DNA of 64,000 bases. Source: Methylobacterium sp. 2A (GTDB taxonomy: Bacteria; Pseudomonadota; Alphaproteobacteria; Rhizobiales; Beijerinckiaceae). The position numbers and the translations under genes were made by a program. Shown piece after piece: positions 8,059 to 18,048 of the stretch. Under the pieces are notes generated by a model. That model saw nothing but the letters and a program-made list of their open reading frames with translations. It did no database searches and had not been told where the DNA came from. Location of the stretch: positions 307,499 through 371,498 of the forward strand of contig NZ_VUOK01000018.1 in assembly GCF_009806555.1 (NCBI RefSeq), read 5' to 3'. Each line of letters begins with the position of its first letter. The stretch's first letter is position 1.

Positions 8059-10713
8059 TCAGCCCGACGCCGTCCCGGCTGCGATCTCCTGGATCAGCAG
8101 GGCCACGAGCCCGGACCAGCCGGTCTGATGGGAGGCGCCGACGCCCCGGCCGGTATCGCCGTCGTAATACTCGTAGAACAGGATGAGGCTGCGGAAATGC
8201 GGGTCGTCCTGCTCGATCCGGCTTTCTCCGTAGACCGGCCTCCGGCCCTCCGCGTCGCGGGCCGACAGGGCGATCAGGCGGCGTGAGAGATCCTGGGCGA
8301 TCTCGCGCAGCGAGGCGGTCCGTCCCGACCCGGTCGGCGCCTCGACGCGGAAATCCGGGCCGTAATAATCGTGGAACCGGTTCAGGGCGGTGATGAGCAG
8401 GTAGTTGACCGGCATCCAGACCGGCCCACGCCAGTTCGAATTGCCGCCGAACAGGCGCGAGCGCGATTCCGCGGGCTCGTAGGCGAGGCCGAGATCCCGT
8501 CCGTTCCAGGCGAAGCAGAAGGGGGTTTGCGCGTAGACGCGCGAGACAGCCCGAAGGCCGTGATCGGAGAGGAATTCCGCGGGGTCCAGGGCGCGGTGCA
8601 GCAGCGCCTTCAGCCGGTGCCCGCGCAGCAGCGACAGCAGTGCGGTCTGGCCCTGGCCGGGCTCGCTCCAGCGCGATACCAGGGCGGCGAGGTCCGGGCG
8701 GTTTTGCAGGAAGAACTGCATCCGGTTGCGCAGCGACGGCAGCCTCTCCAGATCGCATGCGTTGATCGTCGCCACCGCGAAGATCGGGATCAGGCCGACC
8801 AGCGTGCGCACCCGGATCGGCAGGCGCGCGCCCGCGCGGGTCTCGATCACGTCGTAGAAGAAGCCGTCTTCCTCGTCCCAGACGCCCTCGCCGGTGGCCG
8901 CCGCGATCAGGAGGAAATGCTCGAAGAACTTTTCCGCCATGTCCTCGTAGGTCGGATCGCGGAGCGCCAGCTCGATGGCGATCCGCATCAGGGCGAGCGC
9001 GTAGGCGGCCATCCAGGCGGTGGCGTCCGACTGGGTGAGGGTGGCTCCGTCGCCGATGGGCTTCGACCGGTCGAAGATCCCGATATTGTCGAGCCCGAGG
9101 AAGCCGCCCTGGAACAGGTTGCGGTCGTCGGCATCCTTGCGGTTGACCCACCACGTGAAGTTCAGGGTCAGCTTGTTGAAGATCCGCTTGAGGAAAACGT
9201 GGTCCGGCGTACCGGTGAGCGCCCGGTCGAGCTCGAACACCCGCCAGGCGGCGAGCGCGTGGATCGGCGGGTTGGCATCCCCGAAGCCCCATTCGTAGGC
9301 CGGCAACGCCGCGTTCGGATGGGCGTAGGCCTCGTCCACGAGGAGCAGGAGCTGGTTCTTGGCGAAGTCGGGGTCGATCAGCGCGAAGACGATCGCCTGG
9401 AGGGCGAGGTCCCAGGAGGCGAACCAGGGATATTCCCAGGCATCCGGCATCGAGATGATGTCGTTGGCGCGCAGATGCGCCCAGTCGCCGTTGCGCCCGT
9501 GCCGGCGCTCGGGCGACGGGGCGGGCTGGGCCGGATCGCCGGCCAGCCACTCGCGCACGTCGTAATGGTAGAGCTGCTTGGACCAGAGCATGCCGGCGAG
9601 CGCCTGCCGCTGGACGCGGCGCATCTCGGGATCGGCGATCGGCGCCTGGAGCGCGGCGTAGAAGGCGTCCGCCTCCGCCGCGCGGCTGGCGAAGACCGCG
9701 TCGAAATCCGCGAAGGGCTCGCCCGGCGCGGTCTCGGCGCGCAGGCGCAGGCGGAGGGTCCGGCTCTCGCCGGGGCCGAGATGGAGCGCGTAGCGGGCCG
9801 CGCATTTGGTGCCGGACAGGTGGTTGGCGGCCGACCGATCGCCGCCGATCACGCAGCGATCGATCCCGTCCTTGTAGAAGCCCGCGGCGGGCCCTGAGCC
9901 GAACAGGCGATGCGTGTTGGTCACGTTCTCGGTGAACAGCAACGCGTCCGCATCCTCGGCGAAGAAGCGCATCGGCGGCATGTCGGGATGGCGCGCCCAG
10001 ACCGATCGGTCCGACCCGGCCGTCAGCTCCGGCTTCGGCGCCCCCTGCTTCCACGACCACGTGTTGCGCGCCCAGAGCTGCGGCAGCAGCGTGAGGTCGG
10101 CGGCCTCCGGCCCGCGGTTGGTGGCGGTGACCCGCATCAGGATGTCGTCGGGCGCCGCCTTGGCGTATGCGATTGCGACGTCGAAATAGCGGCCTTCGTC
10201 GAAGATGCCGGTGTCGAGCAGCTCGAATTCCGGATCATCGAGGCCGCGGCGCCCGTTCTCCGTGACGAGGCGTTCGTAAGGGAATTCGGCCTGCGGATAC
10301 TTGTAGAGCATCCGCATGAAGGCGTGGGTCGGGGTGCCGTCGAGGTAGTAGTAGAGTTCCTTGACGTCCTCGCCGTGGTTGCCCTCCTGATTGGTCAGGC
10401 CGAACAGGCGCTCCTTCAGGATCGGATCGCACCCGTTCCACAGGGCGAGCGACAGGCACCAGTTCAGGTGCCGATCGCCGAAGCCGCCGATCCCGTCCTC
10501 GCCCCAGCGATAGGCCCGGGAGCGGGCATGGTCGTGGGGCAGGTAGTCCCAGGCGTCGCCGCCGGGGCTGTAATCCTCCCGCACCGTGCCCCATTGCCGA
10601 TCGCTGAGATACGGACCCCAGTGGCGCCAGGCCGGGTCGGTGCGCGCCGCGACGAGGCGGCGGCCCTCCTCGGTTTCGAACAGGCTTGGCCTCACGCCGT
10701 CGGGCTCGGTCAT
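8059..10713 (-). CDS. MGH1-like / GH63-related glycoside hydrolase
   Basis: 884 residues with no signal peptide, so probably cytoplasmic. The N-terminal 350 residues form a beta-rich domain ([39 protein letters not shown]). The C-terminal part has (alpha/alpha)6-type features: [54 protein letters not shown] and [20 protein letters not shown]. This arrangement matches the large GH63/MGH1-type glucosidases, with acid residues in the SWD and NxxWRGPVW segments. The substrate is not evident; related enzymes act on glucosides or mannosylglycerate-type osmolytes. A HAD phosphatase gene lies 86 bp upstream on the same strand and may be co-transcribed. Confidence 0.8.
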   Translation of the reverse strand: MTEPDGVRPSLFETEEGRRLVAARTDPAWRHWGPYLSDRQWGTVREDYSPGGDAWDYLPHDHARSRAYRWGEDGIGGFGDRHLNWCLSLALWNGCDPILKERLFGLTNQEGNHGEDVKELYYYLDGTPTHAFMRMLYKYPQAEFPYERLVTENGRRGLDDPEFELLDTGIFDEGRYFDVAIAYAKAAPDDILMRVTATNRGPEAADLTLLPQLWARNTWSWKQGAPKPELTAGSDRSVWARHPDMPPMRFFAEDADALLFTENVTNTHRLFGSGPAAGFYKDGIDRCVIGGDRSAANHLSGTKCAARYALHLGPGESRTLRLRLRAETAPGEPFADFDAVFASRAAEADAFYAALQAPIADPEMRRVQRQALAGMLWSKQLYHYDVREWLAGDPAQPAPSPERRHGRNGDWAHLRANDIISMPDAWEYPWFASWDLALQAIVFALIDPDFAKNQLLLLVDEAYAHPNAALPAYEWGFGDANPPIHALAAWRVFELDRALTGTPDHVFLKRIFNKLTLNFTWWVNRKDADDRNLFQGGFLGLDNIGIFDRSKPIGDGATLTQSDATAWMAAYALALMRIAIELALRDPTYEDMAEKFFEHFLLIAAATGEGVWDEEDGFFYDVIETRAGARLPIRVRTLVGLIPIFAVATINACDLERLPSLRNRMQFFLQNRPDLAALVSRWSEPGQGQTALLSLLRGHRLKALLHRALDPAEFLSDHGLRAVSRVYAQTPFCFAWNGRDLGLAYEPAESRSRLFGGNSNWRGPVWMPVNYLLITALNRFHDYYGPDFRVEAPTGSGRTASLREIAQDLSRRLIALSARDAEGRRPVYGESRIEQDDPHFRSLILFYEYYDGDTGRGVGASHQTGWSGLVALLIQEIAAGTASG

Positions 10714-10799
10714 CGGCAGGCTGCTCCGGATCCGGCTTTCGGCCGCTGAATAGGGCGGCGCGGCCGGAAACAGAAGTCAACGGCTCGGCCGTGACCGCT

Positions 10800-11462
10800 T
10801 CACATGTCCGTGGTCAGGCGGATACCGTGCGCATCCGAGACCGCGCGGAGATCGTGGTAATCCGGGATCGCGGGATGTCCGGCCGAGGCCGGCTCGTGAT
10901 GGGTCGCGGTCACCACGACCACCGACGCGCCCGCCGCCTCGGCGGCGCGGATTCCGGCCGGCGCATCCTCGAACACGCAGCACTCTTCCGCGACGACGCC
11001 CAGCCGGCGCGCGCCCAGCAGGAAGCAATCCGGTGCGGGCTTGCCCTGCTTCACGTCCTCGGCGGCCACCATCAGGTTGGGCACGGGCATATCGGCCGCC
11101 GCGAGGCGGCGGAGCGCCAGGGCCCGCGGGGCCGAGGTCACGATCGCCCAGCGATCCGGCGGCAGCGTCGCCAGGAAGGCCCGCGCGCCCGGGATCTCGG
11201 TGATGTCGCCGACATCCTCCATCTCGGCCCGGGTGATCGCCGCGGCTTCGGCCTCTGGGTCGATTCCCGGCAGGTTCAGGCGGCGGATCGTCTCCACCGA
11301 GCGCACGCCGTGGATCGTCGGCAGGAACGTGGCCACGTCGAGCCCATGCGCCGCGGCCCAGCGCGACCAGATCCGCTCGGCGGAGGCGATCGAGCTGATG
11401 AGGGTGCCGTCCATGTCGAACAGCAGCGCGGCGAACGGGCGCGACGGGAGAGACGTGGTCAT
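10800..11462 (-). CDS. HAD-family hydrolase (subfamily IA phosphatase/mutase)
   Basis: 220 residues with all four HAD motifs: motif I LLFDMDGTL (nucleophile Asp16, Asp18), motif II IVTSAPR, motif III Lys in KQGKPAPDCF, and motif IV VFEDAPAGIRAAEAAG. The cap domain between I and II is alpha-helical, as in beta-phosphoglucomutase and glycerol-3-phosphate or sugar phosphatases. Its place directly upstream of the glycoside hydrolase hints at sugar-phosphate dephosphorylation. The exact substrate cannot be told from sequence. Confidence 0.85.
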   Translation of the reverse strand: MTTSLPSRPFAALLFDMDGTLISSIASAERIWSRWAAAHGLDVATFLPTIHGVRSVETIRRLNLPGIDPEAEAAAITRAEMEDVGDITEIPGARAFLATLPPDRWAIVTSAPRALALRRLAAADMPVPNLMVAAEDVKQGKPAPDCFLLGARRLGVVAEECCVFEDAPAGIRAAEAAGASVVVVTATHHEPASAGHPAIPDYHDLRAVSDAHGIRLTTDM

Positions 11463-11722
11463 AGCGCACCGCTACCGGGGTGCTGTCGCCGCAGCAACCA
11501 GGGTGCGCGCAGAGGAGCCGAGCGTTGCGCATCAAGGTCGAAGTGCGGCGCGAGCCCTGACAGATCCAATCCCGGATCGGTTTCGCGCCACGCCATCTGT
11601 TCGGGGAGGCGACCGAAATGTAAGACGCGATCTGCCTTGTCTCGGTGCAGGCGGCCATCATGGAATGCACCCGGGATCGTTCCTCTGGTCCTGATCGCTC
11701 GCAGCTTCAGCAGGTCACCGTC

Positions 11723-12700
11723 ATGAGCATTCGCGTCGGCATCGTCGGAATCAGCGGTTTCGGCGGCGGCGAGGCGATGCGCCTGATCGCGAGCCACCCG
11801 TCTTTCGAGCTGGTCTATGCCGCGGGTGAGGGCAGTGCCGGCAGCCGGTTGAGGGACCGCTTTCCTGGCGTGCCGGCCAAGCTGGCCGAGCTGACGATCG
11901 AAAAATGGGATCCCGAGACACTGCCGAAGCTCGATGTTCTGTTCGCGTCGCTGCCGACGGGCGCTTCCGCGGAGGCGCTGGCGCGTGTGCCCGCGGACGT
12001 GAAGATCGTCGATATCGGCGGTGATCACCGCTACGTCGAAGGTTGGGCGTACGGCTTGGCCGACATCTGGCCAGACCAGATCGTGGGCCGGACCCGCGTG
12101 GCCAACCCGGGCTGCTTCCCCGCGGCGACCCTGAGCGCCCTCGCGCCGCTGCTCGCCAACAAGCTGATCGAGCCCGGCAACATCGTGATCGATGCCAAGA
12201 CCGGCATCTCCGGTGCCGGCCGGGGCGGCGCCGACAGCAGGTTCGGCTACGCCGAGAGCAACGAGAACCTGCTGCCCTATGGCCTGCTCAAGCACGTCCA
12301 CATGCCCGAGATCGCCGAGACGATCGAGCGGTTGAGTGGCGGCAGCGCGGCAGGCCTGGTCTTCACGCCGCACTTGGTTCCGATGACCCGCGGCGTGCTC
12401 ACGACCATCTATTGCCGCGGCCGCGCAACCACCGGCCAATGTCTCGATGCGGCCCGGCACTTCTACGCGCAGCGACCCTTCGTCCGGGTGACCGACAAGC
12501 CGCCGCACACCAAGTGGGCGACCGGCTCGAACCTCGCGTTCGTCAGCTATGCGGCCGATCCGGACCGCGACCTTGTGATCGCGATGGGCGTGGTCGACAA
12601 TCTCGGCAAGGGTGCGGCTGGCCAGGCCGTGCAGAACGCGAACCTGATCTGCGGCCTGCCGGAAACCGCGGGGCTCGACGGCGCGCCGGCCTGGCCGTGA
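11723..12700 (+). CDS. argC: N-acetyl-gamma-glutamyl-phosphate reductase
   Basis: 325 residues from the ATG at 11723; upstream in-frame codons have no ArgC homology. The Rossmann start is VGIVGISGFGGGEAMRL. The catalytic Cys131 lies in ANPGCFPAATLSAL, and HLVPMTRGVLTTIY is the conserved substrate-binding stretch. The enzyme reduces N-acetylglutamyl phosphate to the semialdehyde with NADPH, the third step of arginine synthesis. The length fits ArgC. It stands alone, with a 205-bp gap before trpA. Confidence 0.93.
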   Translation: MSIRVGIVGISGFGGGEAMRLIASHPSFELVYAAGEGSAGSRLRDRFPGVPAKLAELTIEKWDPETLPKLDVLFASLPTGASAEALARVPADVKIVDIGGDHRYVEGWAYGLADIWPDQIVGRTRVANPGCFPAATLSALAPLLANKLIEPGNIVIDAKTGISGAGRGGADSRFGYAESNENLLPYGLLKHVHMPEIAETIERLSGGSAAGLVFTPHLVPMTRGVLTTIYCRGRATTGQCLDAARHFYAQRPFVRVTDKPPHTKWATGSNLAFVSYAADPDRDLVIAMGVVDNLGKGAAGQAVQNANLICGLPETAGLDGAPAWP

Positions 12701-12905
12701 GATCCCCGCCGGGTCCGGATCGTCCGTCACGCGCAGAGACCGCCCTGAAGGACGCGTGCCCGGTCGGTTGAGCGAAGCGCCTCGCCATGGCGCCGGTCTG
12801 AACGCCGTTGCCTTGGCGCGCCCGCTTCACGGGCCGCCGGCTTTGGTGTAGCGCGGGGGCAACCTCGGGCCCCGGATGGCCCCAACCGCGAACCCTGCCC
12901 GACCC

Positions 12906-13745
12906 ATGCCGAGCCGCATCGACGCCACCTTCGCCCGCGCCCGCGCGGAGAACCGGGCCGTCCTCGTCACCTACGTGATGGCGGGCGATCCCGATCCCGA
13001 GACCTCCCTGGAGGTGCTGAAGGCCCTGCCGGGCGCCGGTGCCGACATTCTGGAATTCGGTCTGCCCTTCACCGACCCCATGGCGGACGGCCCGGCCATC
13101 CAGGCGGCCGGCCTGCGGGCGCTCAAGGCCGGGCAGACGGTGGCCGGCACCCTGGATCTCGTGCGCCGCTTCCGCGCCGGGAACGCCACCACGCCGATCG
13201 TGCTGATGGGCTACTACAACCCGATCCACACCTATGGGGTCGACCGGTTCCTGGAGGACGCGGTGGCGGCCGGGATCGATGGGCTGATCGTGGTCGATCT
13301 GCCGCCGGAGGAGGATTCCGAGCTGTGCCTGCCGGCGCTGGCCAAGGGGCTGGCCTTCATCCGGCTCGCGACGCCGACCACCGACGCGCGGCGCCTGCCG
13401 GCGGTGCTCGCGAACACGGCGGGCTTCGTCTACTACGTGTCGATCACCGGCATCACCGGCACCGCGACGCCGGATTTCGGCAGGGTCTCGGAGGCGGTCT
13501 CCCGCATCCGCCAGCACACCGACCTGCCGGTCGTGGTCGGCTTCGGCGTGAAGACAGGGGCTCATGCGGCGGCGATCGCGAAGGGCGCCGATGGCGTCGT
13601 GGTCGGCTCGGCTCTGGTGGACGCGCTGGTGCGCTCGCTCGACGCCGAGGGCCGGCCGCAGGCCGGGACCGTTCCGGCGGTGGCGGGGCTGGTGCGCGAA
13701 CTGGCCGAGGGCGTGCGCGCCGCGGCCGTGGGGCGGGCCGCCTGA
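12906..13745 (+). CDS. trpA: Tryptophan synthase alpha chain
   Basis: 279 residues from the ATG at 12906; an ATG at 12876 would add 10 residues with no homology. Conserved features are the catalytic Glu50 and Asp61 in [27 protein letters not shown], and [29 protein letters not shown] near the end. It cleaves indole-glycerol phosphate, passing indole to TrpB. TrpB and TrpF, often just upstream in Rhizobiales, are not here; argC takes that place. accD follows 81 bp downstream. Confidence 0.95.
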   Translation: MPSRIDATFARARAENRAVLVTYVMAGDPDPETSLEVLKALPGAGADILEFGLPFTDPMADGPAIQAAGLRALKAGQTVAGTLDLVRRFRAGNATTPIVLMGYYNPIHTYGVDRFLEDAVAAGIDGLIVVDLPPEEDSELCLPALAKGLAFIRLATPTTDARRLPAVLANTAGFVYYVSITGITGTATPDFGRVSEAVSRIRQHTDLPVVVGFGVKTGAHAAAIAKGADGVVVGSALVDALVRSLDAEGRPQAGTVPAVAGLVRELAEGVRAAAVGRAA

Positions 13746-13826
13746 CCGGAATCCCGGGGCGACCCTGGCGGTGACGCGCCCGCCACCTGATATTGGCGCG
13801 GGCACGAAGCGGACGGACGCGAGTCG

Positions 13827-14723
13827 ATGGTCGAACCGATGAACTGGATCTCGGAGGTGGTGCGCCCCCGGATCAAGACCCTGTTCAAGCGCGAGACGCC
13901 CGAGAACCTCTGGGTGAAGTGCCCGGATACGGGCCAGATGGTGTTCCACAAGGAGGTGGAGGCCAATCACTGGGTCATTCCCGGCTCGGAGCATCACCTG
14001 AAGATGGGCGCCCAGGCGCGCCTGAAGATGATGTTCGACGAGGGCACGTGGCTCGACGTGGCGCTGCCCGAGGCGCCGACCGATCCGCTCAAGTTCCGCG
14101 ACGAGAAGCGCTACGTCGACCGGCTCAAGGAGGCCCGCGCCAAGACCGGGCTGCAGGACGCGTTCAAGATCGGCTTCGGCCGGGTCGGCGGCCTGCCGAT
14201 GGTGCTGGCCGCGCAGGAATTCGGCTTCATGGCCGGCTCGCTCGGCATGGCGGCGGGCGAGGCCTTCGTGCGCGGCGCCGAGACGGCGCTGGAGAAGCGC
14301 ACGCCCTACGTGCTGTTCGCGGCCTCGGGCGGCGCGCGCATGCAGGAGGGCATCCTGTCCCTGATGCAGATGCCGCGCACCACCGTGGCGGTGCGCCGGC
14401 TCAATGCGGCGCGGCTCCCCTACATCGTGGTGCTGACCAATCCGACCACCGGCGGCGTCACCGCCTCCTACGCCATGCTGGGCGACGTGCACCTCGCCGA
14501 GCCGGGGGCGCTGATCTGCTTCGCCGGGCCGCGGGTGATCGAGCAGACCATCCGCGAGAAGCTGCCCGACGGGTTCCAGCGGGCGGAATACCTGCGCGAG
14601 CACGGCATGGTCGATCAGGTCGTCCACCGCCACCAGCTCAAGGAGACCATCACCCGCCTCTGCGGCCTCCTGACCAACGTCGCTGATCCGGCGGCGTCGG
14701 CGACGGCCGCCGAGGTGGCGTAA
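13827..14723 (+). CDS. accD: Acetyl-CoA carboxylase carboxyltransferase subunit beta
   Basis: 298 residues; start ATG 13827 (13839 also possible, giving the common MNW- start). The carboxyltransferase core is intact: [20 protein letters not shown] [56 protein letters not shown] and [20 protein letters not shown]. The N-terminal zinc ribbon of most AccD proteins needs four Cys. Here only the first remains ([20 protein letters not shown]...VIPGSEHH), a substitution seen across Rhizobiales. With AccA it transfers carboxyl from biotin to acetyl-CoA, the committed step of fatty acid synthesis. Confidence 0.95.
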   Translation: MVEPMNWISEVVRPRIKTLFKRETPENLWVKCPDTGQMVFHKEVEANHWVIPGSEHHLKMGAQARLKMMFDEGTWLDVALPEAPTDPLKFRDEKRYVDRLKEARAKTGLQDAFKIGFGRVGGLPMVLAAQEFGFMAGSLGMAAGEAFVRGAETALEKRTPYVLFAASGGARMQEGILSLMQMPRTTVAVRRLNAARLPYIVVLTNPTTGGVTASYAMLGDVHLAEPGALICFAGPRVIEQTIREKLPDGFQRAEYLREHGMVDQVVHRHQLKETITRLCGLLTNVADPAASATAAEVA

Positions 14724-14731
14724 AGCCCGCG

Positions 14732-16057
14732 ATGGCCTCGTCCGACGCCCTCATGGCGCGATTCCTCGCGCTGCATCCGCGGACCATCGACCTGTCGCTC
14801 GGCCGGATCGAGCGGCTGCTCGCGCAGCTGAACCATCCGGAGCGGCGCCTGCCGCCGGTGATCCACGTCGCCGGGACCAACGGCAAGGGCTCGACCATCG
14901 CGTTCATGCGGGCGATCCTCGAGGCCGGCGGGCTGGCCGCGCATGTCTACACCTCGCCCCACCTCGTGCGCTTCCATGAGCGGATCCGGATCGGCGGGAT
15001 CGGCGGCGGCCAGTTCGTGGACGAGGACCGGCTGGCGGACGCCTTCGCCCGCTGCGAGAGCGCCAATGCCGGCGCACCGATCACCATGTTCGAGATCACC
15101 ACGGCGGCGGCCCTGCTGCTGTTCTCGGAGAGCCCGGCCGACGTCCTGCTCCTGGAGGTCGGCCTCGGTGGCCGGCTCGACGCGACCAACGTGATCGCGC
15201 AGCCCGCCTGTGCGGTGGTCACGCCGATCGGCCGCGACCATGCCGAGTATCTCGGCGACACGGTGGAATCGGTGGCGACCGAGAAGGCCGGGATCTTCAA
15301 GCGCGGCTGCCCGGCGGTGATCGCGGCCCAGGACTATGCCGAGGCCGACGCCGTTTTGTGCCGGCGCGCCGAGGAGGTCGGGGCGGGACCCATCCTCGTG
15401 GGCAATCAGGATTTCTCCGTGCACGAGGAGCGCGGCCGGCTCGTCTACCAGGACGAGACCGACCTGTTCGACCTGCCGCGCCCCCGGCTCGCCGGGCGCC
15501 ATCAGCTGGTCAATGCCGGCACGGCGATCACGGCCCTGCGGGCGGCGGGGTTCGGCGACATCGGCACGACCGCCCTGGAGAAGGGGCTCACCGAGGTCGA
15601 GTGGCCGGGCCGGCTCCAGCGCCTCGGCCGCGGGCGGCTGGCCGCGCAGCTCGATCCCGGCACCGAGCTGTGGCTCGACGGCGGCCACAACATCGACGGC
15701 GGCCGGATCCTCGCCGCCGCCATGGCGGATCTCGGCGAGAAGAGCGACGTGCCGCTCGTGCTGATCGTCGGGCTGCTCGGGACCAAGGACGCGGACGGCT
15801 TCCTGCGCAACTTCGTCGGGCTGGCGCGCGCCCTCGTCGCAGTGCCGATCAGCGGCACGCTGGCGGCGCGTCCGGCCGAGGAAGTCGCCCGAATCGGCGA
15901 GGGCGTCGGCCTCTCGACCTATGCGGCACCGAGCATCGAGGCCGCTCTCGCAATGGTGAAGGACATCGCCTTCGAGCGCCCGCCGCGCATCCTGATCTGC
16001 GGTTCGCTCTACTTGGCTGGCTTAGTACTCGCCGCCAACGACACTCCGCCGGTCTGA
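14732..16057 (+). CDS. folC: Bifunctional folylpolyglutamate synthase / dihydrofolate synthase
   Basis: 441 residues, starting 8 bp after accD. The Mur-ligase-type P-loop HVAGTNGKGSTIAFM is at about 47-61. Further family motifs are YTSPHLVRFHERIRI, FEITTAAALLLF, LEVGLGGRLDATNV, WPGRLQRL and LWLDGGHN. It adds glutamate to dihydropteroate and to folates in an ATP-dependent reaction. The trpA-accD-folC order is a standard alphaproteobacterial block, probably one transcript. Confidence 0.95.
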   Translation: MASSDALMARFLALHPRTIDLSLGRIERLLAQLNHPERRLPPVIHVAGTNGKGSTIAFMRAILEAGGLAAHVYTSPHLVRFHERIRIGGIGGGQFVDEDRLADAFARCESANAGAPITMFEITTAAALLLFSESPADVLLLEVGLGGRLDATNVIAQPACAVVTPIGRDHAEYLGDTVESVATEKAGIFKRGCPAVIAAQDYAEADAVLCRRAEEVGAGPILVGNQDFSVHEERGRLVYQDETDLFDLPRPRLAGRHQLVNAGTAITALRAAGFGDIGTTALEKGLTEVEWPGRLQRLGRGRLAAQLDPGTELWLDGGHNIDGGRILAAAMADLGEKSDVPLVLIVGLLGTKDADGFLRNFVGLARALVAVPISGTLAARPAEEVARIGEGVGLSTYAAPSIEAALAMVKDIAFERPPRILICGSLYLAGLVLAANDTPPV

Positions 16058-16324
16058 CGCCGCCGGGGCGCTCTCTCCCGAATCGGGTGCGATTCGAGGG
16101 TCTGCAAGTAATGGGTTTGCACCCTGCGGATGTCGCTATTGGATTGAGACAACCGTAAATTCATTGCGCGTTGCCACCCTGGGGTCGTCTATTCGCCGTA
16201 ATCGAGCTGACCGAAGTCATCGTCCGCTCACGCTTTCCCCCGGCTGTGGCCGCCAAGCTACATCCGCGGCAGGCCCGCTCGCCTAATTTCACTATCGATC
16301 GGGCTTTTGCTGGGGATCACAACA

Positions 16325-17224
16325 ATGAAGCGTCTTATCACGTCTCTCGCGGCGTTCACGGCACTGACCGCTGCTGCCTCCGCCGCCGACCTGCCGCGCC
16401 GGGCTGCGCCGCCGCCGGTGTTCACGCCGGTGCCGGTCTTCACCTGGACGGGTGCCTATTTCGGTATCAACGCCGGCTACGCGTTCGATGCCAGCAGCCG
16501 CTCCAACAACAGCGGTTTCGTCCAGACCCCCGGCAGCCCGGCCGTTCTGACCGGCGCCGGCCTCGTGCCGTATCAGGCCCTCGCCCCGAACGGCTCCGTG
16601 CTGCTCTACAACCGCAACAACCGCGAAGGTTTCTCGGGCGGCGGCCAGATCGGCTACAACTACCAGTTCACCCCGGGCTCGGGCATCGTGGTCGGCTTCG
16701 AGGCTGACGCGCAGTACCTCGATTTCGGTGGCCGTCCGCGCTTCGCCACGAACGCCGCCGCCGTGAACGCGGGCTTCATCCCGGTCAACGGCACGCTCAA
16801 CACCATCGACTTCTTCGGCACCGTGCGCGGCCGCCTCGGCTACGCCTTCGACCGGACCCTCGTGTACGCCACCGGCGGCTTCGCCTACGCCACCGGCACC
16901 GACGACGGCACCCGGAACATCGCGTTCCAGAACTTTGCCGGCCGCCGCGACGACTTCAAGACCGGCTACACGGTCGGCGGCGGTGCCGAGTTCGCGCTGC
17001 CCACCGACTCGTTCCTGAACTTCTTCCGCTCCTCGGCGGTGACGTTCAAGGTCGAAGGCCTGTATGTCAGCCTCGACCGCAACCGCACCGGCCTGCCGCT
17101 GGTCGGCGCCGCCGCCGTCAACGGCGCGTACCTGCCGGTCTATGCCGTCTCCGGCAGCAACCGGAACACGAACGACTTCGCCGTCGTCCGCGCCGGCCTG
17201 AACTACAAGTTCGGCTCGTACTGA
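16325..17224 (+). CDS. Outer-membrane beta-barrel protein (Omp25/Omp31-like)
   Basis: 299 residues from the ATG at 16325. The signal peptide is MKRLITSLAAFTALTAAASA, cleaved before ADLP, the usual start of Rhizobiales porin-like Omp25/31 proteins. The mature protein shows alternating beta-strands: WTGAYFGINAGYAF, GGGQIGYNYQF, TVRGRLGYAFDRTLVYATGG, TVGGGAEFAL and a last strand VRAGLNYKFGSY with aromatic residue at -1. An eight-strand barrel is predicted. It is a structural surface protein, usually abundant. Two strong hairpins follow the gene. Confidence 0.9.
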   Translation: MKRLITSLAAFTALTAAASAADLPRRAAPPPVFTPVPVFTWTGAYFGINAGYAFDASSRSNNSGFVQTPGSPAVLTGAGLVPYQALAPNGSVLLYNRNNREGFSGGGQIGYNYQFTPGSGIVVGFEADAQYLDFGGRPRFATNAAAVNAGFIPVNGTLNTIDFFGTVRGRLGYAFDRTLVYATGGFAYATGTDDGTRNIAFQNFAGRRDDFKTGYTVGGGAEFALPTDSFLNFFRSSAVTFKVEGLYVSLDRNRTGLPLVGAAAVNGAYLPVYAVSGSNRNTNDFAVVRAGLNYKFGSY

Positions 17225-17238
17225 GACCGGACGCAGGA

Positions 17239-17258
17239 CCCCGGGCACAAGCCCGGGG
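17239..17258 (+). terminator. Hairpin after the outer-membrane protein gene
   Basis: CCCCGGGC, loop ACAA, GCCCGGGG: an 8-bp perfect stem 15 bp past the stop codon. It has no T-run, so it may act as a 3' stabiliser rather than a terminator. Confidence 0.5.
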
Positions 17259-17284
17259 CCGCATAACAGGGTCTTGAAACCGAA

Positions 17285-17310
17285 AAAGCCCGGCCTCACG
17301 GCCGGGCTTT
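17285..17310. terminator. Bidirectional intrinsic terminator between omp and trxA
   Basis: An 11-bp perfect stem (AAAGCCCGGCC / GGCCGGGCTTT) with a TCAC loop. It is flanked by A residues on the left and a short T-rich run (TTTCCTTTT) on the right, so it can end both the omp transcript and the convergent trxA transcript. Confidence 0.85.
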
Positions 17311-17334
17311 CCTTTTGGCGTCAGAGCTTTTGGC

Positions 17335-17658
<324 letters not shown>

Positions 17659-18048
17659 AACGTCACCTTTCGGAAGTCGCCGCCTGAGCAGCGGCGTCGG
17701 ACGGGCAGGGGCCCGCGCGGTTCGACCAGAATTGGCGACGGGCCGGGGCCTGGTCAAGAAGCCCGGCTGCTCCCGCCGTGTCCGGTATTCGCGCCTCGGC
17801 TCGGGAGACGCGCTTTCCTTTCCTTTGAGGGGGGAGTTGGAGGCGAGGGTGCTTCAGGATCGAGCGGAACGATCCCCTCCGCAGGATCTCCAACCCGGTC
17901 CCTCCGCGCAAGGAAGAGGGAAAAGGCTGTGTTTTGTCAGACGCTTGGCGTCCTGAAGACGGTGTGGCTCCGCTGATCGGCACGGCCAGGCATGCGACAC
18001 ACCAACCGCATGTGCGCTGGCGCACGCCGAGCCTTTCTCCGCCCGGGC
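17659..18048. other. Intergenic region between addA and trxA
   Basis: 390 bp downstream of addA and upstream of trxA. It holds the trxA promoter region but no convincing gene. A partial inverted pattern (GGAGTTGGAG near 17829 against CTCCAACCC near 17887) could form a long imperfect hairpin after addA. Confidence 0.4.

Noticed and set aside
7535..10060. Long minus-strand frame in the glycoside hydrolase region
   Set aside because: Out-of-frame shadow of the hydrolase gene with low-complexity translation; the real frame (8059-10713) has clear motifs.
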